DNA of 5,066 nucleotides from Candidatus Scatomorpha merdipullorum (lineage in GTDB: Bacteria > Bacillota > Clostridia > Oscillospirales > Oscillospiraceae). Position 1 is the first letter of the stretch. Each line of letters begins with the position of its first letter. Both the position numbers and the translations under genes were made by a program. The notes beneath the pieces were generated by a model. The model was not told the DNA's origin, searched no databases, and saw nothing but the letters and a program-made list of their open reading frames with translations. This document shows, in pieces, positions 1 to 3,888 of this stretch. The stretch is from NCBI GenBank assembly GCA_018716795.1, contig DVJK01000035.1, positions 1 through 5,066 on the forward strand, given 5' to 3'.

Positions 1-35
1 TGCGCGGGCTTTGCATATAAACGACGCGTAATCGC

Positions 36-124
36 GCCGCACCCACTCCCTCGGCTCCCCTGAAAGGGGAGCTGTCACGGCGCTTCGCGCCGTGACTGAG
101 GGGTTGCGGGCGGCGTGGGTGAGA
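36..124 (+). repeat. Palindromic repeat family A, copy 1
   Basis: This MITE-like or REP-like element of about 85-90 bp has nested inverted repeats. The outer arms are CACCCA (40-45, approximate) and TGGGTG (116-121), and CCCTC (48-52) faces GAGGG (99-103). Inside are two perfect hairpins. The first is GCTCCCCT-GAA-AGGGGAGC at 54-72. The second has 10-bp arms GTCACGGCGC and GCGCCGTGAC at 74-83 and 87-96 with a TTC loop. It recurs at 192-280 in the same orientation and at 371-455 inverted. It has no coding capacity. The element boundaries are approximate, being set by where similarity between copies fades. Confidence 0.8.
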
Positions 125-131
125 CGCGGAT

Positions 132-165
132 GCCTCGTAGGGGAGGGCTTCCACGCCCTCCCGGC
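132..165 (+). repeat. Palindromic repeat family B, copy 1
   Basis: A hairpin with 8-bp arms GGGAGGGC (141-148) and GCCCTCCC (155-162) surrounds the loop TTCCAC. The same loop and GTAGGGG lead-in occur in the copy at 295-342. GCCTCGTAGGGG at 132-143 is found again, inverted, at 740-751. It sits immediately right of family A copy 1. Confidence 0.7.
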
Positions 166-191
166 GCGAGATGAAGGACGACGCCGGTGCG

Positions 192-280
192 CCGCACCCC
201 GCCCTCTCGGCTCCCCTGAAAGGGGAGCTGTCGCGGCGCGAAGCGGCGTGACTGAGGGGTTGCGGCCGGCGTGGGTGAGA
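192..280 (+). repeat. Palindromic repeat family A, copy 2
   Basis: This is a direct copy of the element at 36-124. The first hairpin, GCTCCCCT-GAA-AGGGGAGC at 210-228, is identical to copy 1. The second hairpin at 230-252 is decayed: its arms retain eight Watson-Crick pairs with one G-T and one G-G position. The right flank, GACTGAGGGGTTGCGG and then GGCGTGGGTGAGA, matches copy 1 almost base for base. Copies 1 and 2 lie about 156 bp apart, start to start, with a family B hairpin between them. The repeating unit may therefore be A plus B. Confidence 0.8.
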
Positions 281-294
281 TGCAGATGCCTTCT

Positions 295-342
295 CCACAC
301 GCCGTAGGGGCGGGCTTCCACGCCCGCCCCTACGGTGTGTGG
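295..342 (+). repeat. Palindromic repeat family B, copy 2 (long perfect-type palindrome)
   Basis: This is the strongest inverted repeat in the window. Arms of 21 bp at 295-315 and 322-342 pair throughout except for one G-T position (301/336), around the six-base loop TTCCAC. The core GTAGGGGCGGGC / GCCCGCCCCTAC is shared with the other B copies. The outer CCACAC / GTGTGG extends the stem. There is no U-tract on either side, so a simple terminator role is unlikely, although such a stem could still form in RNA or as a DNA cruciform. Confidence 0.85.
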
Positions 343-370
343 TTGCGTTGGTTGACGGATAACGCGGTTT

Positions 371-455
371 CGCCGCACCCACGTTGCCTCAATCCCTCAG
401 TCACGGCCCTACGCGCCGCGACAGCTCCCCTTTCAGGGGAGCCGAGGGGCGGGCG
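371..455 (-). repeat. Palindromic repeat family A, copy 3 (inverted)
   Basis: This copy reads on the minus strand. The conserved hairpin GCTCCCCT-TTC-AGGGGAGC lies at 424-442, and CCCTCAGTCACGG at 394-406 is the reverse complement of the CCGTGACTGAGGG segment of copy 1. The second hairpin is imperfect. The left edge CGCCGCACCCAC resembles the left edge of copy 1 although the core is inverted, because the element ends are themselves roughly inverted repeats. Copies 2 and 3 face each other around the long family B palindrome at 295-342. Confidence 0.75.
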
Positions 456-512
456 GAGGTTTGCGGCGTTTACGCGCCTGTTTACCACGATGCTGATACC
501 GTGGTTTAGCTC

Positions 513-545
513 CCGCCCGTAAGGGGCGGCGTCCTCGACGCCCCG
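513..545 (+). repeat. Palindromic repeat family B, copy 3 (diverged)
   Basis: CCCGTAAGGGGCGG followed by a TCCTC loop region and ACGCCCC resembles the B copy at 295-342 but is diverged. The best stem is GGCGTC (528-533) with GACGCC (537-542). It overlaps the start of a separate small hairpin, CCCGCG-TT-CGCGGG, at 542-555. Membership of the family is moderately supported. Confidence 0.5.
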
Positions 546-715
546 CGTTCGCGGGATTGCCGGGATGGGTTGGATGCATCCGTTCGGCGTGGCCTATAGC
601 ACTCGCGTTTCCCACGGTGCGCCCGCCTTGTGTCCGCTAACCAACGTATCATATCCCGCGGGCACAGCCCGCGCACCATTTTGTACGGGCAATCCGACGT
701 CGTCCCTCATCCCAA

Positions 716-751
716 CCCCGGGCGGGCGCGGAAGATAAGCCCCTACGAGGC
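716..751 (-). repeat. Palindromic repeat family B, copy 4 (inverted, degenerate)
   Basis: On the minus strand this reads GCCTCGTAGGGG, then CTTATCTTCC, then GCGCCCGCCC. That is the B pattern of GTAGGGG, a TTCC loop and CGCCCGCCC, with a small change inside the left arm. The first 12 bases are the exact reverse complement of 132-143. It shows that family B occurs in both orientations. Confidence 0.5.
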
Positions 752-810
752 GTGGGGAACGTTTCAGCTCACAACCGGCGTAATCCGTCCATTCACGTAT
801 CTGCAACGCA

Positions 811-840
811 AAAAGGACCGGTCCAGTGACCGGTCCTTTT
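811..840 (-). terminator. Intrinsic terminator downstream of hup
   Basis: A perfect 13-bp inverted repeat, AAAAGGACCGGTC (811-823) and GACCGGTCCTTTT (828-840), flanks a four-base loop. On the minus strand the stem is followed by TTTTTGC, the expected U-tract. It lies about 35 bases past the hup stop codon, so it should end the flippase–mazG–hup transcript. Because the arms also supply As and Ts on the other side, it could work for transcripts from the left as well. Confidence 0.88.
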
Positions 841-847
841 GTGCGCT

Positions 848-866
848 GAAACGCCTGCGGCGTTTC
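848..866 (-). repeat. Small hairpin between hup stop and terminator
   Basis: Arms of 8 bp, GAAACGCC (848-855) and GGCGTTTC (859-866), surround the loop TGC. It begins 8 bases after the hup stop codon and 7 bases before the terminator stem. It has no U-tract of its own. It could protect the 3' end of the mRNA or assist termination; that role is inferred. Confidence 0.6.
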
Positions 867-874
867 TGGCAGGC

Positions 875-1150
875 TTATTTCGCCACGGCGTCCTTGAGAG
901 CCTTGCCGGGCTTGAACTGGGGGACGCGGGAGGCGGGGATGGTAATCTCCTCACCGGTGGCCGGGTTGCGGCCGACGCGCTCGGGGCGCTGCTTGACGTC
1001 GAAGCTGCCGAAGCCGACGACGGAGACCTTCTCGCCCGCGACGAGCTCCTCGGAGATGGTCTCGAAGACGGCGTTGATGACCTTCTCGGTGTCCTTCTTG
1101 GAGAGCTCCGCACGCATGGCGGCGGCAGCTATGAGTTCAGCCTTGTTCAT
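875..1150 (-). CDS. hup: HU family nucleoid DNA-binding protein
   Basis: This 91-residue protein is the usual length for HU, the small histone-like dimer that bends and compacts chromosomal DNA without strong sequence specificity. The N-terminal MNKAELIAA and following helices form the dimer body. GFGSF (46-50) begins the β-arm region, and RNPATGEEI (61-69) is the arm tip, with the DNA-intercalating proline at 63. The end, PQFKPGKALKDAV, is also typical. The ATG is fixed by AGGAGG 7 bases upstream. It lies 57 bp after mazG in the same direction and ends at a strong terminator, so it is probably the last gene of the flippase–mazG–hup transcript. The gap contains TATATAA-like sequence that might give hup its own promoter, but I see no good -35. 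The mazG–hup adjacency is common in Clostridia. The family assignment is very secure. Confidence 0.97.
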   Translation of the reverse strand: MNKAELIAAAAMRAELSKKDTEKVINAVFETISEELVAGEKVSVVGFGSFDVKQRPERVGRNPATGEEITIPASRVPQFKPGKALKDAVAK

Positions 1151-1157
1151 TTGTATT

Positions 1158-1163
1158 CCTCCT
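1158..1163 (-). promoter_or_regulatory. hup ribosome binding site
   Basis: AGGAGG on the minus strand, 7 bases before the hup ATG, is a full-consensus Shine-Dalgarno at ideal spacing. It predicts high expression, as expected for an abundant nucleoid protein. Confidence 0.9.
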
Positions 1164-1207
1164 AAATTTATGGATGGTTATATAAGAATCCGGCTCGCGG
1201 ATTACTT

Positions 1208-2038
1208 TCAGGGTATGGTGACCGGGACGGGCTCCTTGCCCTCCAGGTCGTGACGGGCCTGCTGGTATATCTCCTCCTGCTGGCCCAGGCTGAGCTCCGT
1301 CAGCTCAAGCCCGCGCTCGGCGGCCTTCTCCTCCATGAAGCGGAAGCGGCGGATGAATTTCTCGCAGGCCGCGCTCATTATCTCCTCGCTGTCGAGCTTG
1401 TAGAACCTCGCGACGTTGACGGCGGAGAAGAGCACGTCGCCGAGCTCCTCCTTTATGTTCTCCAGGTCGTTCGCGTCTATACCCTCCTGGAGCTCGCCGA
1501 CCTCCTCGCGCAGCTTGTCCAGCGCGCCGGTGACGTTCGGCCAGTCGAAGCCGAGCTTGGCGGCCTTGTTCTGTATCTTCTCCGAGCGCATGAGCCCGGG
1601 CAGGCCCTTGGGTATGCCGTCCATGGCGGAGGCCACGCTCTTCTGCCCGCGGTCGGCGCGCTTGATGGCGTCCCAGTTCGCGAGGACCTCCTCGGGCGTG
1701 TCGGCCTTCGTGTCGGCGAAGACATGCGGGTGGCGGTGGATGAGCTTCTTAACGGCCTCGTCGGAGACGTCGTCGAGGTCGAAGCCACCCTTTTCCTTCT
1801 CGATGCTCGCGTGGAAGATAACCTGCATCAGAAGGTCGCCCAACTCCTCGCGCAGATGCTCCATGCTGCCCTCGTCGATGGCGTCGCAGACCTCCCAGGC
1901 CTCCTCGACGGCGTTGCGCTTGAGGCTCTCGTGCGTCTGCTTTATATCCCAGGGGCAGCCGCCCGGCGAGCGGAGCACGTCGATGATGCGGATGAAGTCC
2001 GCGAGGTCGTATTTCTCTTTGAATTCCCAGTCAACCAT
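1208..2038 (-). CDS. mazG: MazG nucleoside triphosphate pyrophosphohydrolase
   Basis: The protein has 276 residues. MazG cleaves NTPs or dNTPs to the monophosphate and pyrophosphate, and is thought to clear abnormal or excess nucleotides. Two MazG repeats are visible. The N-terminal one follows GGCPWD (26-31) and has the Mg-binding pattern E45-E46-x-x-E49 and E65-x-x-D68, then HRHPHVF (101-107). The C-terminal one follows EKIQNKAAKLGFDW (153-166) and has E178-E179-x-x-E182 and E198-x-x-D201. Both acidic sets look intact. The length matches stand-alone two-domain MazG such as that of E. coli (about 263 residues). The tetrapyrrole-methylase domain fused to the N-terminus in Bacillus YabN is absent. 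The start ATG has GAGGG 6 bases upstream, overlapping the end of the flippase gene, with 13 bp between the two genes. Translational coupling within one operon is likely. Confidence 0.95.
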   Translation of the reverse strand: MVDWEFKEKYDLADFIRIIDVLRSPGGCPWDIKQTHESLKRNAVEEAWEVCDAIDEGSMEHLREELGDLLMQVIFHASIEKEKGGFDLDDVSDEAVKKLIHRHPHVFADTKADTPEEVLANWDAIKRADRGQKSVASAMDGIPKGLPGLMRSEKIQNKAAKLGFDWPNVTGALDKLREEVGELQEGIDANDLENIKEELGDVLFSAVNVARFYKLDSEEIMSAACEKFIRRFRFMEEKAAERGLELTELSLGQQEEIYQQARHDLEGKEPVPVTIP

Positions 2039-2051
2039 TTCTATCCCTCTC

Positions 2052-3650
2052 TCACTTTATGTGCAGTATCCTCGCGAGCTTTTCGCCCTTCGGTATGAGC
2101 CTCATGTCCTCAAGCGTGACCGCGCGCAGGGCGATGACCAGCACGAGGTAGACGAGCACCGCGACGCCGATGGCGCAGAGCATGGCGAGCGCGACGTGCA
2201 TATAGCCCTCGCCCAGGAGGGAGTGCGCGAGGCCGTACACGGCCCAGGCCGCGGCGCCCATGACCGCGCTGGCGATTGCCGGGCGGAGGAGTATGCGCCC
2301 AAGGCTCGGCTTCTCCGGCAGGCGGCGGCAGAGGAAGACGAAGTTCATCACGCACATGACGGCGTAGCAGGCCAGGGTGCCTATCGGCGCGCCGACGATG
2401 TTTATCTCCGGGTCGGCCACGAGGAACCAGTTGACGGCTATCTTGACGACGCCGCCGGCTATCATGGAGTATATCGGGTATTTCTCGTTGCCGCCGGCCT
2501 GGAGAATCGAGTTCATCATCAGCGCCATGCAGACGAAGAAGCTCGCCGCGCCCATGATGGTCAGCAGCACGCCTCCCGAGCTATGGCTATCCGGGTAGAC
2601 CGTGGCCATTATCGGCCCGGCCAGGACGGAGAGGCCCACGCCCATGGGCAGGGCCAGGACGACGGCGATGCGCATGGAGTTCTCCGCAATGCGGCTCACG
2701 TCGCGCTTGTGCCTCAGGGCCTTGGCCGCCGAAATCGCGGGCACGACCGAGATGGTGAGCGGAGTTATGAAGCTCGCCGGCAGGTTATAGAGCGTCTGGG
2801 CCTTGCCGTAGACGCCGTAGAGCTCCGTCGCGGCGAGCTCCGTGAAGCCCGCGGCGTCCTGGAGCCGTCCCATGCAGAGGCCGGAGTCGAGCAGGTTTAT
2901 AAGCGAGAGCACACTTGAGCCGAGGGTTATCGGTATGCCTATGCGCAGCAGGGCGCGCAGCGCGCTGCCCCGGCTCTCGGGTATGTCCGAGCCCTCGCGG
3001 CCGGAGCCGTAGTAGTGGCGCTTGCAGTAGAACATATACGCGAGCGCGGCGAGGGAGCCTATCGTGACGCCGAAGATTGCGCCCGCGGAGGCAATCGAGA
3101 GCTCGCGCCCCGCGCGGGTGAGCCACCAGGCCAGCGCCAGGCCCGCGGCCACCTTCGCCAGCACCTCGAGCACCTGGCCCACGGTGGTGGGCGTCATGTT
3201 CTCATGGCCCTGGCAGTAGCCGCGGTAGGCGCTCGTCAGGCAGACGAGGAGCACCGCCGGGCTCAGCGCGAGGATGCTCGGCTCCGCGCTCGGGTCGTTG
3301 AGCGCGTCGGCCAGCTGCCTCGGGAAGAGGGCCATTATGAGCGTGCAGGCGAGGCCTATGGCGAAGAAGGTCCACCAGGCCACGGAGAAGATTCGCCGCA
3401 CCTGGTTCGGCCGGTTCATCGTGTTCGCCTCGCTTATCATGCGCGAGAGCGCCACGGGCAGGCCCGCGGTCGCCAAAGTCAGGAACACGCCGTATATGTT
3501 ATAGGCCACCAGGAAGTGCGCATAGCCGGTGTCGCCGAGGATGTTGCCCAGCGGAATCTTGTAGATTGCGCCGAGGACCTTCATTATGACGACTCCGGCG
3601 GCGAGTATCGCCGCGCCCTGGAGGTAGTTTTGCTTCTTGGGTTCTGACAA
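2052..3650 (-). CDS. SpoVB/YabM-type MOP-superfamily polysaccharide/lipid flippase
   Basis: A hydrophobic protein of 532 residues with about 14 predicted membrane segments, as in the MurJ/SpoVB/Wzx group that flips lipid-linked sugars or peptidoglycan precursor across the membrane. Numbered from the TTG, helices lie near 9-31, 45-70, 87-109, 126-142, 156-178, 185-207, 232-257, 275-307, 328-352, 359-385, 393-411, 417-441, 454-476 and 484-510. Family-like segments are LGAIYKIPLGNILG near the first helix and RGYCQGHENMTPT (143-155). Placement just before mazG matches B. subtilis yabM–yabN, so a YabM-like orthologue is favoured over SpoVB or YtgP/MurJ, but substrate cannot be read from sequence. 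Start: GGGAGG at 3658-3663 is 1 base from an ATG (3656) and overlaps another (3665), but is 7 bases from this TTG. The ATGs, adding 2 or 5 residues, cannot be excluded. Confidence 0.93.
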   Translation of the reverse strand: MSEPKKQNYLQGAAILAAGVVIMKVLGAIYKIPLGNILGDTGYAHFLVAYNIYGVFLTLATAGLPVALSRMISEANTMNRPNQVRRIFSVAWWTFFAIGLACTLIMALFPRQLADALNDPSAEPSILALSPAVLLVCLTSAYRGYCQGHENMTPTTVGQVLEVLAKVAAGLALAWWLTRAGRELSIASAGAIFGVTIGSLAALAYMFYCKRHYYGSGREGSDIPESRGSALRALLRIGIPITLGSSVLSLINLLDSGLCMGRLQDAAGFTELAATELYGVYGKAQTLYNLPASFITPLTISVVPAISAAKALRHKRDVSRIAENSMRIAVVLALPMGVGLSVLAGPIMATVYPDSHSSGGVLLTIMGAASFFVCMALMMNSILQAGGNEKYPIYSMIAGGVVKIAVNWFLVADPEINIVGAPIGTLACYAVMCVMNFVFLCRRLPEKPSLGRILLRPAIASAVMGAAAWAVYGLAHSLLGEGYMHVALAMLCAIGVAVLVYLVLVIALRAVTLEDMRLIPKGEKLARILHIK

Positions 3651-3657
3651 AGCCATG

Positions 3658-3663
3658 CCTCCC
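3658..3663 (-). promoter_or_regulatory. Flippase ribosome binding site, start-deciding
   Basis: GGGAGG on the minus strand. The spacer to the TTG at 3650 is 7 bases (CATGGC plus the base before it, depending on how the core is counted), whereas the ATG at 3656 follows after a single base. The upstream ATG at 3665 shares its G with this motif and has no other Shine-Dalgarno. The site therefore supports initiation at TTG. Confidence 0.6.
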
Positions 3664-3688
3664 ATCCGGTCGGTCAGACCGTCTGCTT

Positions 3689-3717
3689 ACTGTACACTAA
3701 AAATATGAAAAAATCAA
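3689..3717 (-). promoter_or_regulatory. Probable σA promoter of the flippase–mazG–hup operon
   Basis: On the minus strand TTGATT (3712-3717) and TACAGT (3689-3694) are separated by 17 bases, within an AT-rich patch that stands out from the GC-rich surroundings. Transcription would start near 3682, about 30 bases before the translation start. A small palindrome, CGGTC-A-GACCG at 3671-3681, lies at the predicted transcript start. It could be an operator, or chance. Confidence 0.5.
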
Positions 3718-3812
3718 GAGAATATGCCGCCCGCGGCGCGCGATTAGTTCTCATTTGTGCATATCAGAGACGCGGCGGCGCGATTTTTGTTCCTTTCGCG
3801 GCGGTATGCGGC

Positions 3813-3841
3813 TTGACAAATACCCCTGGAGGGTATATAAT
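3813..3841 (+). promoter_or_regulatory. Perfect-consensus σA promoter of copA
   Basis: TTGACA (3813-3818) and TATAAT (3836-3841) are both exact consensus hexamers with an exact 17-base spacer. Transcription is expected to start near A3848, giving a leader of about 40 bases. A promoter this strong needs tight repression, which the palindrome occupying its spacer is well placed to provide. Confidence 0.92.
3820..3836 (+). promoter_or_regulatory. CsoR-like operator 1, in the copA promoter spacer
   Basis: ATACCCCTGGAGGGTAT is a 17-bp inverted repeat with ATACCC and GGGTAT arms. It fits the pattern of CsoR operators known from Firmicutes, roughly TACCCC–centre–GGGGTA. It fills the space between -35 and -10 and overlaps the first base of the -10, so a bound tetramer would block RNA polymerase. 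In known systems Cu(I) binding releases CsoR. The related persulfide sensor CstR recognises similar sites, but the adjacent copper ATPase favours CsoR. Confidence 0.85.
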
Positions 3842-3856
3842 CCCCGCAGAAGGAAG

Positions 3857-3873
3857 ATACCCCTCCGGGGTAT
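3857..3873 (+). promoter_or_regulatory. CsoR-like operator 2, in the copA leader
   Basis: ATACCCCTCCGGGGTAT is a perfect inverted repeat with 7-bp arms and a 3-base centre. It differs from operator 1 only at three central positions. Its centre is 37 bp downstream of that of operator 1, about 3.5 helical turns, and about 17 bp past the predicted transcription start. It ends immediately before the ribosome binding site. A second repressor bound here could block early elongation or strengthen repression. In RNA the same bases could fold into a short stem beside the Shine-Dalgarno. Confidence 0.82.
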
Positions 3874-3874
3874 A

Positions 3875-3881
3875 AAGGAGG
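3875..3881 (+). promoter_or_regulatory. copA ribosome binding site, start-deciding
   Basis: AAGGAGG is a strong Shine-Dalgarno. Only one base separates it from the ATG at 3883, which is too close for efficient initiation, but 7 bases separate it from the in-frame GTG at 3889. GTG is therefore the better-supported start. Confidence 0.7.
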
Positions 3882-3888
3882 TATGGAC

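Larger units (their letters stand above)
1..874. other. Gene-free, repeat-rich intergenic region
   Basis: No open frame here has a ribosome binding site or a recognisable protein; the frames that exist run through palindromic repeats. Besides repeat families A and B, listed separately, it holds several small inverted repeats. ACCACG/CGTGGT arms lie at 484-489 and 500-505. CCCGCG-TT-CGCGGG is at 542-555. The self-complementary GGATGCATCC is at 572-581. CGCGGGC-ACA-GCCCGCG is at 657-673. I see no tRNA or rRNA signature. The stretches 346-370, 585-650 and 752-810 show nothing I can name. The region may continue to the left of the window. Confidence 0.75.

Noticed and set aside
295..342. Rho-independent terminator
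   Set aside because: The stem is very strong but neither flank has a run of Ts, and no gene ends nearby. It is better described as a member of the repeat family.
36..453. CRISPR array
   Set aside because: The repeats are about 85-90 bp, of mixed orientation, diverged, and not separated by regular unique spacers. No cas gene is present.
481..510. Possible tRNA or structured RNA at the ACCACG/CGTGGT arms
   Set aside because: Only one 6-bp arm pair is visible. There is no T-loop sequence, anticodon arm or acceptor stem.
92..522. Short plus-strand frames in the left intergenic region
   Set aside because: They are translations of the palindromic repeats, share peptide pieces because the repeats do, and lack ribosome binding sites.
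1416..2918. 500-codon plus-strand open frame across mazG and the flippase gene
   Set aside because: It spans the antisense of two recognised genes, has no plausible ribosome binding site, and is low-complexity Ser- then Arg/His-rich sequence without any recognisable domain.
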